Positions 1-11,347 of a stretch of 64,000 nt of DNA are shown in pieces (position 1 is the stretch's first letter; each line of letters opens with the position of its first letter). Made by a program: the position numbers and the translations under genes. The stretch covers positions 267,501 through 331,500 of the forward strand of contig JAYKKM010000029.1 in assembly GCA_035772405.1 (NCBI GenBank), given 5' to 3'. The notes beneath the pieces were generated by a model, which worked only from the letters and a program-made list of their open reading frames with translations, did not search any database and was not told where the DNA came from. The DNA is from Chrysogorgia sp. JL179-B06. Lineage: Eukaryota; Cnidaria; Anthozoa; Scleralcyonacea; Chrysogorgiidae.

Positions 1-111
1 TATCAACGGTTCATAATGGGCGTCCGCTGTTCTCCAGGATCACAGGCTCCAAAATAGGAAAATATATTCTGGAACGATTGTTAGCCGATATTTTGAGGCC
101 TATTATTACGG

Positions 112-141
112 CAACCTCGTTCCCAGGGCCTTATCTCCGCC
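112..141 (+). repeat. Left copy of a 25-bp transposon end motif
   Basis: The stretch beginning CAACCTCGTTCCCAGG continues to TTATCT and recurs exactly, inverted, at 6409-6433. Variants with TACCCAGGGTCT occur at 50007, 50215, 54979 and 55985. The motif therefore behaves as the terminus of a family of inverted-repeat elements. Here it lies in an intron of the RecQ-like gene. No target duplication was recognised. Confidence 0.6.
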
Positions 142-281
142 AATAGCTTTGCTTATTGCAAACTTGTTTTGTTATCAATTTAATTCCCTAAGCAAAATAA
201 AATCTATGGAGACTGGCAGCTGCACGATTTGATGCTGTTTTTGCCATGCATACTTTAATAGTAGTGTTGTTCTAATTTCAG

Positions 282-1104
282 GGGCGATGACTTCAGAACT
301 GATTTTGCCCAACTTGGGATGTTGTGTGCACTATTTCCGTCAGTTCCTGTTCTAGCCCTTACAGCCACTGCATCCAAGAAGGATAGAGACATAATAAAGA
401 AGACTTTACATATGAGAACTCCTTTGGATGTTGTGGTAAGCCCTAATAGGGTGAACATTTTTTACGACAAGGTTTTTAGATTGGGCTCAGATATTGAAGC
501 TTATGAAAATATTTTGGAACCCATAGCAGAAAATCTTCAAAAGCAGAAAATTGATTACCCTCTGACCATTATTTACATGAGCTTGAAATGGTATGGGTTT
601 GCATACAGACTATTCGACCGAATTTTGGCAAGTGAGCAATACTATCCAGCAGATGCTAATTACCCAGCACCCGAGAATAGATTATTCTCTCAGTTCCATT
701 CACCACAAACAACCAAGATGAAAGAACAAATTTTAAAGGAACTTGCTTTACCAACTCCAAAACTACGGGTTGTTTTTGCAACAATTGCAATGGGTATGGG
801 AGTAGACATACCTTCCATTAGGCAAATTATTCATATTGGACCACCCGGTACAATTAGAGAGTACATGCAAGAGACAGGGCGAGCAGGAAGAGATGGATAT
901 CCTTCAACTGCAGTGTTGTACTACAATAACAACGACATTGCTGTAAATAGAAAAGGAATCAGTGACAAGATCAGAGAGTATTGTCACCTGGATAAAAGCT
1001 GTATGAGGAAGTTTCTCTTAAACTGCTTAGATGCAGAATTTTCAAGGAAAGAACAACTTGACAAGTATTTGTGCTGTAGCCATTGCAGTTCAACATGTGA
1101 ATGA
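282..1104 (+). CDS. RecQ-family DNA helicase, 3' terminal exon (partial gene)
   Basis: This exon encodes the C-terminal half of a superfamily 2 RecQ helicase, an ATP-driven 3'-5' DNA unwinding enzyme. The exon follows a splice acceptor (TTCTAATTTCAG) and reads on from GDDFRTDFAQLG. Visible motifs are LALTATAS (motif III), ATIAMGMGVD (motif V) and QETGRAGRDG (motif VI, with the arginine finger), followed by a zinc-binding-type region ending CCSHCSSTC. Motifs I and II would be encoded upstream, outside the window, so the gene is incomplete here. No HRDC domain is seen. It converges on the DUF6589 gene. RecQ-like genes of this kind are multicopy and partly transposon-associated in cnidarians; whether this copy is a host gene or cargo is unresolved. 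The frame is open throughout. Confidence 0.8.
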
Positions 1105-1536
1105 AATGCTAGTACAGTGTATTGTATTTTGTATAATGATATTTATAATTAGGCCAAACAAATTAATATTGTTTCTGTAACAAGCTGAAGAAATTGTTCA
1201 TAGACCAGACCAGGCAAAAGCAACAATATATGGAAGATTAAATGAAATATTGGTTAATATTTGTTGTTTTTGCATGGTCTAGTCAATGGACAACGTCTTC
1301 GTTGACCCAAACATGCCTTTAGTATTTTACTCTGGCTAACATCAAATGATTTTACTCATAAGAGGAATACATCCTTGGCAAAAAGGTAATGTAGTGAAAT
1401 GCTGCCTTAACCATAACCAGGCTTGAGTAACTTTTGGCTTCCATGTTTCTGGAACACCAAAATGGCAGACAAAAGGCTTACAGTATAATTTCAATCATTA
1501 TGACATTGCATGAAAAAATAATACCCTATGGAAAAG
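1105..1536. other. Convergent intergenic spacer
   Basis: AT-rich sequence between the ends of the RecQ-like exon (+) and the DUF6589 gene (-). I see no coding signal or repeat boundary in it. Confidence 0.4.
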
Positions 1537-4500
1537 TCATGCATTCATTACATTGCCTTCCTCTTCAACAGGACTATGGTGTAATATGTTTTTTTTGTGA
1601 CGAGCCAACCATTTCATAAATTCAGCATTATTCAAACTTGTAAATGGATTAGAATCAATGTGAGGGAAGGCATTGTGTGCTCTCCCTGCTTGGATTGTGA
1701 ATGGCCTTAGTTCCCGAAAATCTTGCAATATTTGTTGCTCATCTGAAGTTGAAGATTTGTGGCTGTGTGCAGATGATGTGGCTTGGATAGATACTTGGCT
1801 ATCAAAATTTTCCACAATTTTCCGCACTCCACCAACTGCTTTGCTGACACGTTCAATGGCTTTGTTGGTCTTGTTGGCCCCCATCCCCTTGATAAGATTC
1901 TTCAAATCCTTATTTCGATTTTCTTGAAGGAGATCAATTTCAATGTTCTTGCCTTTCCCCCCCTTCCAGTTAGCAGTTGCGGCCCATGTGCATTGGTGTG
2001 CTTCACTTTCAGACAACAAAACTTCATTTTGAATGATGTTGACAAACATTTCAATTGCATAAGAGTTGAAACCAGTGTCAGTTTTGAAATGGTGTAACAG
2101 CTGCTTATGCAACTGATGAAGTCGTTGACCATTCCCTTCTTTTACAGCATCTTTAAAATCGGCGATCAAAAAGAAATACTGCAATAACTGTAATGAATAA
2201 TTTCTGACAAAATCATTCTCGTTATCACCTACAGGATTGTTGTCAGGCTCAGAAACATCAATTTCAGATCCTGTGCCATAGGGTACGGTAACAGCAGGGC
2301 TTAAATATTCATCAATGAATTTATCCAATGTTTGGTCAAAGTACTTTTGCTTGCATGTCTGGTCAGATAATAACTCTGGGCGAGGTGGTACATTCCTTCT
2401 TGGATGATCATGAACTGTATCCATGTTAAAAAAATCCAGCAAAGCTTCAACTGTGCAACACCTGCCAACACTGATGAAAAGTTGCTCACAATCCTCAAAG
2501 TGTTTCACATCCAAAGTGACGTTTCTTCTCTGTAGCTTTTCTCTGAAATAGCGTAGTGTTCCAACTTCTCTGGCAGAATTTTTGAACAGCTTTTTGAAGA
2601 CTAACTGTAAGTTTATAAATTTATATACTTTTAATTCATTTACCACCACCACAGACCTATTCCCTCAGCTGAATAAAATAGTCTGGTATTAGTGTAGCCA
2701 GAATAATAAAATAAAAACACTTGGCTCAGGAGGGAAATGTTAAGATTAAATGCCATGTATGGGGAATTGATACATATTTGTAATCTTTTTTGTTCTTCCA
2801 AGAAAAAATGTAATAAATCATCTTCATGTACTTACTTATTCACTGTCAAAATTGTTAGCAGAAATGATGTCAAAGTAGCAACGTGTGGAAAAGGCAAAAA
2901 CTACACATCTATTTGTCATGTTTTCAGAAGCAACATTTGCGGAAATTCCCATTAATACAAGAAATAACGGTCTCTTTCCAAAAGTGTCCCTACTTTGATG
3001 TCACATTCAGTACCTTCACCAACTTTGACAATGAAGATGAAGTTTTCAAAATTAAAATGACAATATATTACATTTTTTTCAGGACTAGTAATCCAAAGAT
3101 TATCTACAAATATGTACAATTACCAAACAGGAGATCGGCACTTTAAATATCTGAGATAACATCTTTTGTTTTGAAAACATACCTTTAGATAACTTCGTTT
3201 AGTATGCCAGTCCACAATCCTGAATGGATAAAGGTGGTCCAACTTGTCTTTTGCAGTGTGACACCCAGCCCGTAGATCTTTGGCACCTGCTAATCTCACC
3301 CTACTCAACTGATCCCCATAACAGGGTACTGTTGGCGAGGGATCATTATGTGGAAGGACTGGTGGAACATGTGACATGGTTGACCTGGTCTGGAAGCAAT
3401 CATTTCAATGTATGGTGGGATAGACTGAATACTTGTATCATCAGGAGGGTCACAAATACCAGCTTTAGTACACAGTTCTTGAATCCAGATTTCCATTTGA
3501 TCAAGCACGTTAACTAGCTCAGCATATTTCTTTTCATCTTTCATTAAGACAGGGAAGGGTACTACAAATGATTGAGAGCTCATTTCTTCTGCATACAGGC
3601 ATGATGTATGGTCAGAAATTAAGTCATTGAGGAAATGGAATTCTTTCATGAATTTGCAAAGGATCCTTGCAACAATGATTTTGTACCTTAAATAATCAAA
3701 TAAAAATTTTGTTGTTGAGACAAATTTAAATGATTGCCATTTAAATGATTTTTAGTTTGTAGCAAACCAAAACATCTATTGTCAATCAAAAGGGGGGAAA
3801 TTACCTATATAATTGATACCGGTAGGCATTTACAAAAGTTTAAAACAATTCTTTTGGGAACTATATATAGTCCAACAGTACTGAATTCTTTACTTTATGT
3901 TGTTTTTTGCTTGTGATTTCCATTGATAATATTGGTTGACACTCACATGGTTTTGTTTTGTGAAACTATATTTAATTTTTTACCTTTCTCTGGTGCAATC
4001 TATCTCATCACTACTTGGAGTTACAAGAGCTTTCACATTTGCTTTGGCAAGATCAAGTTGGGTACCTTGATTTCCAGTTGAGGGCTTGGCTGGTACACGA
4101 TCAAAAACCAGGCTAGTCGCAACGGCATGCACATCTTTGTTTTGGTTGTCCGATCTCATATTATGAACTTTAATTGTCCAATCAATGTTATCAAGGACAA
4201 AAACAAATTTATGACCTTTCTTCACAAGCTCCACAGCGTGATCCATAAAATGCTCTCCAATTTCTTCTAACAATGGATATTTCATTTTATATCCAAGGCA
4301 AAATCCATACTTGTTTAACTTGTCCAATAACTAAATAAATACCAGATAAAAGTATCTAGTGTATAAGCAGTAACTAAGGGAAGTATAGGAAGCCAGGTAA
4401 TAATTTGGGTCATCACCTACCTATACTATCAAGTTTTGTGATTGGTTGATTAAAACAATAAAACAATAGAATCAACCACAAAGAAACCAATGTCCTAACC

Positions 4501-6356
4501 TAACCACTTTTGTTCCATATAGCCAATCGCAAAACCTGTTCATTTTACGTACGTATTTACTGAATAATTTTGAGTAGGATATTAACACAATGGCCATCAT
4601 TTGACTACAGATACCAAAATGGTTTGACAGTATCCTCTATTATATAGGTTACTGGAAAAGCACTTGTACCTGTAGTTGAATAACATCATTGTGGAAGTGG
4701 GAAATTAACATGTCAGATACACTTATATTATGTAAGTATCATACAAAAATAAAGAGGTGTGTATTCAGCCCTTGTTCCCATTTTTGAAAAAAGTGGGGGA
4801 GGCACCTGCCGCAAGTGTACCCCTACTCGACTACCCTTGGTAACACTAACAAACCAAAGATGACAAGAACAGCATTGCAGACCTGATATGCATTTAATAA
4901 CTAGCCATATATCAGCCAGCAATACAGGCAGTAGTTATTTTAGTCAGCTGTCTGCATGAAATATCGTTGAATAATAAAATTTAATTTTTATGTTAATTTG
5001 ACAATAAACATTTAGGTAATGAACAATGTTATGTTTTATACCTTTTGATTTGCATCCCCATCAATCAAAAGTAAGGTGTTTATCCTTTGTACCAAACTTA
5101 ATTCGTGAAATCGTCTAAACATAATGAGGCCAAACACCAAGGACAAGGTACTGATTTTTTTCTCAGGAAGGTGATCAAGTTCCATCATAGTAGCAAGAAT
5201 CTTGTACACTGTGGGGCATTTCATTTCTTCCAGTATCTTGATAAAATCGAGGTTTGACATTCCACTAAAGTCCTTTCTTCTGAGAATGGAATTTGTTTCC
5301 CTTCGCGCAACAAATTTTAACTCTTCTTGCACATTTGCAAGAATGGTTTTCAATTATTTGTCAACGACAGTTTCATTATCAGCATCAGATGACCGTTTTT
5401 TATGCTAGGAAATACAAAAAACAGAAAACACACGCTATAGCATATAGTATAACCAATATGTTTGAATATATCTGTTATAGTATTTAATTTCTGAATTTTT
5501 GTCCTACCTTTATACTGACCACAGTTTCATTCTGAGACAGTTGAAGTGTTATTGACTGGTGAACTCCCGAGTCATTCTGTAACAGAAGAACAGTTGGCTT
5601 TATGTACAATTATAACATATCTCCATACTTGTTTTTAACTTTTTATACAAATATTAAGATATATTGGATGACGAGCAATGGGAGGGAAGTTGGGAATTAT
5701 TACGTTTTGAAGCCTGCCGATATTCTATATTTTTTACTATTGAAGCATAATTTGCTTCCACGCCACACAATTTTTTCCTTCTACCTGTTGACTGCTGGAG
5801 CCTAGAGTATTTATAAAATGGAGTTTCGCACTAGAAAAACAATTGTAACTTTAAGAGATTTATATGCCAACGTTTGATATAATTATGTGAAAAAACGTTC
5901 GTGCGTCAGAAATGTACGGCGCGCGGCGGAAAAGTGATAATAATTCAACACAATGTTGCATTTGCCACACGTGAAATCTTTTCGAATCGAACTTACCTCT
6001 TTTTCGTCAGATGGAAACATGATTCCACGACGACTTGTTGCGGTATCTTTGCTTCTTCTTTTCATTACCGGTAGTGATGATGGCGAAAATTCAGGGCATC
6101 TTTTTGTTCTGCATGTAGCAGCAAGCGAGTTTTGACTGTCGCAAATCAGCTTCTTAAACTCGAGGTGAGGTAAAGAATCGCCTCGAGGAAGATGTTCACC
6201 AAGGATTTCTGCCACACAATTAAGTATGTTAGAATTGCCTCGATGAAAAATGTTTGTACAATGATACGCATCGCAAATTTTGAGGCATAAACGGCAACGC
6301 GAACTTGAACTCCCAGAACTATAACACTTCTTTGGAGTACTTGGTTGTTTCGACAT
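1537..6356 (-). pseudogene. Spliced DUF6589-family gene, broken
   Basis: Six exons can be placed on the minus strand with GT/AG borders: 6356-5997, 5576-5508, 5404-5042, 4330-3984, 3686-3183 and 2604-1537. Exon 1 encodes a Cys-rich segment (CRLCLKICDAYHC). Later exons carry hallmarks I associate with the DUF6589 family: DNIDW and HNMRSDNQNKD in exon 4, GDQLSRVRLAGAKDLR and DWHTKRSYLK in exon 5, and ANWKGGKGKNIEIDL and GMGANKTNKA in the last exon. The family is multicopy in cnidarians and fungi and is thought to be transposon-derived; its biochemical role is not established. Two lesions are visible. An in-frame TAA occurs early in exon 3 near 5353. A one-nucleotide frame change lies near 3370-3390, just before the HVPPVLPHNDP stretch. 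It is either a recent pseudogene or contains sequence errors. Confidence 0.75.
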
Positions 6357-6408
6357 GACCACATGTGCAGACGGCTTTTTAGTTCTATATAAACTTGCAA
6401 GGTTGATA

Positions 6409-6433
6409 AGATAAGGCCCTGGGAACGAGGTTG
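6409..6433 (-). repeat. Right copy of the 25-bp transposon end motif
   Basis: Exact reverse complement of the 25 bases at 112-136. It lies in the presumed 5' untranslated region of the DUF6589 gene, about 50 bases upstream of its ATG. Together with the left copy it brackets the RecQ/DUF6589 pair. Confidence 0.6.
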
Positions 6434-6513
6434 TTATTACGGCTGTTAGTCGTGAGGCTCTGGACGAATCGGGTGAAGAATTTTTAACCAATATGGCCGC
6501 CAGAGGGAGTGGG

Positions 6514-6567
6514 ACTTGCGGCTAAATCGAGGAATGGCACATCACTCGACGCCATCTTGAATTCAGC
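6514..6567 (-). repeat. 54-bp inverted copy of the KDZ gene 5' end
   Basis: These 54 bases are an exact reverse complement of 7464-7517, which spans the start codon and first codons of the KDZ-type gene. The copy sits just upstream of the DUF6589 gene, so the two gene starts face away from a roughly 900-bp AT-rich spacer. Either an inverted duplication or the arms of a foldback insertion would explain it. Confidence 0.85.
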
Positions 6568-7463
6568 GCAATGGCCTGGGGTTGACTGCGTGTCTATTGC
6601 CCGTACAGTATTTACTGTTTAATTGTGCTGTCATCACAAGATAACTCATGTACTTGTCATATGGGGGATTAATTTGTTAAATATTATTTGTGTTATTACT
6701 ATCAAATAATTACTATTGTGATTATTACTATGATTATTATGTTATCATAAACCTTATTATAATTAGGCAAGCAGATTACTGGATTCAAGTTGAGCCGCAA
6801 CAACAGCTCATTCGTATTATGATTGCTGTCATTTTAAATAAACCATAGTTGCTTTGTGGTCTCAAATGGACCCAGTACCCTGCTCGATCAGGAAAGGGCT
6901 AGTAATTATTATTACTATTATTATTATCATCATTTTAATATTATAAATACATTACTATTATTATATTTTTATTTAATATTATTATTATTATTATCATTAC
7001 TTAATATTATTATTATTATTATCAGGGTCATAGCCACTCATCTCCGCTCGCATGCATCCCTTGACATTTTAAAACAGTCTTATTTCCCCTGATGAAATAA
7101 ATAAATAAAGGTCCTTTTGTAATAGAAAAAGCACTTTCCAAAAGCTGTTCCCCTTCGCCCCTGATTGTTACTGTTTTGAGATACATTTGCTATATTAATA
7201 ATAATAGCATGATATTATTTATATTATTATAATTTGTTATTACTATTGTGCATATTTTCTTATAAATTAGATTTAAAAATTTGTTTATTATTATGACTTA
7301 TACATCATTATTTAGATTCAAAACAGCATCAGTATTTATGGTAATTATATTTTAATCAGTGGAATTTAACTAAAATATACAGAAGTGATGAACCAAATTT
7401 ATTATGATATCACTTGCTTGTACACGGGAAATACACTTAACACTATGGTTTCCAGTCCTTTGA
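6568..7463. repeat. AT-rich spacer with ATT-type simple repeats
   Basis: The spacer between the two 54-bp inverted arms holds imperfect (TTA/ATT)n tracts, densest at about 6902-7022. No gene is seen. Its position upstream of both the DUF6589 gene (-) and the KDZ-type gene (+) would let it act as a divergent promoter, but no promoter motif was recognised. Confidence 0.5.
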
Positions 7464-8017
7464 GCTGAATTCAAGATGGCGTCGAGTGATGTGCCATTCC
7501 TCGATTTAGCCGCAAGTGGGAGTGGGCAGTCTCGTCGAGTTAAGCCTTATTCTTTAACAGTTAAGACATACTCATCGGCTGGAAAACTTTGTCGGAAAAA
7601 ATCGCTATTTCGGTTAATCGATCATTTTCAGAACGGCAAGGGACATCGACGAGTCATAATTGATAATGTTGAAAATATGGAGAATGCAATGATGATTTTG
7701 AGGAAGATCCAACGTGTATTATTGATATAGACGAGGTAAATTCACAGGACTCAGAGACAGTTTCTGGTTACGAAAGAAGACGCATAAAAGAAGCTGACCG
7801 GTGGAAGTCTTTGCAAGACGAAGTTGTTAAGACTTACGTAGAAACATCGGTAATGCCTCCCAACCAGTGCTGCGTTAAATGCTGCGAAGATGGACGGCCT
7901 GAAGTAGATGCAATCATGCGGTGTGCGGACTGTGGGCCATGGCAATTTTTTTGCAGCGACTGTGCAGAAACCCTTCACAGAACAAGAAATCAGTTCCACA
8001 TTGTTGAAGTATGGAAG

Positions 8018-9115
8018 GTAGGAATTATTCGATCGCAGCTACTGTATACTGTACTTATAATTGACAATTGATTTGTGCAATATTATTATATAAGTCTGTA
8101 TGCTACATTATATATCTGCAAGTTGTAGAATGTAGCCCACATTCTACAACTTACCTACATTGTAGGGAGGAGTGAGACGAGTGTGGTAATTTAGTGTTGA
8201 GATATGTGAATACACATAATGGGTTCCAAGAAATATTTTGGTGTAAACAGCTTAAAAACATGTTCATTCACAATTTCACATTAATAGTAAAAGTATTTTA
8301 CCTGCTACAGTATTATACCTGAAACTAGTGATGTCGTGTAACCAAAAAGTAAATGTTTTGCTATTTACTGTAATTGTCATGCAGTTTTGCTTGCCAGTTG
8401 ATCAGTTAGTATTGGTGATGTGTTTCTTTACTCATTAAAGTCCTGAGACCTACACACTGTAGTACATGTAACTCAGTAACTGTAGTTTACATGCACAGTG
8501 TATATGATGATACTTGTACTTCTATAGCCTACAGGCACACATTTGTACTGCCTGAGGATTAAGCACAAGGAAATACTGTGTACTGTAGTTCTCAGGGAGA
8601 CGTGTAAGGAGACAGTTGAGGGCATTGTCACAAATTGTAGTTCCTATAGACAGTTGCTACAATAATTACAGTTTATATTATACCTCAACTATAAATTGTC
8701 CAATCAAAGAGCTAGATTTGTACCACATTACCAGTCAATTTAAACTCAAATTCCCCACTGTGGCAGGGTATAATAGTGAATTCCCCTCTGTGGAGGAGTA
8801 TTCGACTTGAGTATCACATGCAAAATCAAATACCGCGCACAAAAACCAAATAACATGCGCGTATAAACCAAGACGAGCCTGTAAACAATGGAGGAACAAC
8901 AAGATGTTTCAAGACAGCATTCAAGATTGTTTCGGTATAATACATGTACATCATTTATAGACCCTCCGCTCGGGGAATTCATCGAAATATCATCCCTCGG
9001 GTAATATTTCGTCAAATTCCTCTCACTCCAGTCTATTAATGATAAATATACCATTTACAGTACAGTTAATATACTAGCTTTTCAATTTGCTTTTATGATA
9101 TATTTTCATATGAGT
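8018..9115. other. KDZ-type gene intron 2, first part, with a hairpin
   Basis: Noncoding. The only clear structure is a perfect hairpin at 8120-8152 with 14-bp arms (AAGTTGTAGAATGT) and a 5-base loop. The remainder is AT-rich with no recognisable gene. Confidence 0.5.
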
Positions 9116-9752
9116 CAAGGTTTAGGATGCAGTATTTGCTGTAGTGTTTTTGTAGCATCACTACAAACCATTACAAACCACTACAATATGTGATCATGAA
9201 GTACTCTTACGATTAATTTTAACGCTGTACATTTATGTAATGGTTTGTAGTGTTGTATAAAAAGGTCTGTATATTTATGTAATGGTTTGTAGTGTTGTAT
9301 AAAAAGGTCTGTATATTTATGTATATTTATGTAATGGTTTGTAGTGGTTTGTAGTGTTGTATATTAGGTCTGTATATTTATGTAATGGTTTGTAGTGGTT
9401 TGTATTGTATAAAAGGTCTGTATATTTATTAATTCAAAGTGCACAAGTTTGATGTGGAAGGACAAGTGTGTCAATGTTTCGTCTCTTTTGACTATAGGAA
9501 CACAAGGTGTCCTTGTGTTACTACAACCTTTACTTATCCCTCCAACATGTTATTCACACTAGGGCAACATGAAAACGAGGTTGTTGAGATTATTGCCATA
9601 AATTTTCCATGACAGATTCATTTGCTAGAATACTCTTAACACTTTACACTGTTGGTTTGAAAGTCTAAAAACTATAGTATAAAGGTTAAGTTTGTAATGG
9701 TTTGTAGCACCACTACAAAAACACTACAGCGAAAACTGAATCCTAAACCTTG
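9116..9752. mobile_element. MITE with long inverted ends and internal minisatellite
   Basis: The left end begins CAAGGTTTAGGAT and the right end closes with ATCCTAAACCTTG. The similarity extends about 60 bases inward on each side, through TGTAGTGTTTTTGTAG and CTACAAACCATTACAAA. Between the arms, 9230-9430 holds four to five imperfect copies of a roughly 42-bp unit containing GTAATGGTTTGTAGTG. The element is non-coding and non-autonomous. It lies in intron 2, ending just before exon 2 at 9791. No target duplication was assigned. Confidence 0.7.
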
Positions 9753-9905
9753 CCAGGCATATATATTTTGTTTATATGTTATCATTGAAGGATCAGTATG
9801 GAATGTTTGTTCCATTGCTTGTTGGTGGAAGTGTTCTTGGTGATCCACATCATGTAAAGTGCCCCAGTGCAGAAACACGTATCATAACATGTGTTGATCA
9901 GAAAG

Positions 9906-11186
9906 GTAATATTGCTAACTCCTTACAGTAGTACCATATCAATTATAAACTAGAAATACGTTATACGCAACACCCCTCGCCCGCTTACTGTTTGAAACTT
10001 TTATAGCGTAGTTGCTAATTTACTACTGTAATACAGTACTTTAGTTATGCGCTTTGTCCTAGTGATGTCATCAGCGTTCAATAATTTTTGTTTTGGACAC
10101 CTCCATTCAATAATTCACAGTATTCGACAGAATTGGGGAACAGTGTTGAGATGAACTGGTACTTTGTGTTAGGTATGCAAAATGTAGCAACATTTCATTG
10201 GTCTGCAGATTACACCAGTCACAAGTGATTGATGTGGCGACGCGGCCGGGCCCCTTGCAAGGTCCAGGCTATTTTGCCCCCCTTCTCACCGACCTTGTGA
10301 TTCATGAAATAATCAACTCAGTAGTTAGTATAAAAAGACACCAAAGACTGTTAAAGAATGAAGGAAGAAAGTGCATTCTCTTTATCATTCAAATGTCTAG
10401 GGGTGCATATAGTGCAAATGTATAGGCATCAATTTGGTTTTAATACAGTATTAGGGATTCTATCCCGATTGTTGGTGAGGATAGATGCTCTTGAGGTCTC
10501 AATGCAGGGCAGAGAAACTGACCTTTCCTAAGTCTGGACATGAAACTGATCGGTTAATAGAAACCCTAGGATTGGTACCATGTTAGTTAAGAAATGTCTT
10601 GAAGGCATTTTACCACCATTTCTAAAGAACTATTTTAATCTTAATGAATTTGTTCATTGCATGCATGTAAGAGCATTATCTAATATCTATTGCCTTAATT
10701 GACAATACTACATTTGTAGGATTTATACAACTTTCAAGTTATAATTAGTTTTTGTAACATATTGTACATATATATGAAATGTGTAATAAATTTATATTTG
10801 TAATAAATAATAATTGTAATTTGTTAGGAAACAGGACCCCGTCAATAGTAAATACCAGTGTTAGTATTATTAATAGTGCCTAAACTTTTCCCAATCCCAG
10901 AATGTATATAGTACAACTCTCTCAGTTAAGTATTTCAAAATTTGTCTAAAGATTTCTGAACAATCACAATTGTCAATGCAGACTATATACAAGTTACTTA
11001 ACTAACAAACAATAACATGACATGGTTGTTTTATTGAAGATAAAATATTGTTCAGCGTATTGTACATTGTAGGCAGAAATACAGATCTTTTAAAGGTTGG
11101 TGCACTGCCAAAATAGTGTGTAACAGGTCTCAGACATTCAACGTTTCGAGCGAAAGCCCTTCGTCATTCAAGACAATCAAAGAGTT
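9906..11186. other. KDZ-type gene intron 2, middle part
   Basis: Noncoding and AT-rich. A hammerhead-like or foldback motif (minus strand, TGACGAAGGGCTTTCGCTC then GAAAC) lies near 11137-11170, immediately before the retrotransposon. No gene seen. Confidence 0.4.
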
Positions 11187-11347
11187 TGTAGGAATCACTC
11201 AATTACGTATATAATATCTTTATTTACTAATCCATTTAACATGATACTTTCGTTTTGTAACACGAGAATACAACGTACTATATTGTTCTAACATCAAGTT
11301 CTTATGTCTCACCCGTCCGCTGACCAGGTTCTAAGTTTGTCCCTACA
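11187..11347 (-). repeat. 3' LTR
   Basis: 161 bp, identical by eye to 15287-15447. Its ends TGTAGG/CCTACA form a 6-bp inverted repeat. The last codons of pol overlap its inner edge by a few bases. Confidence 0.93.
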
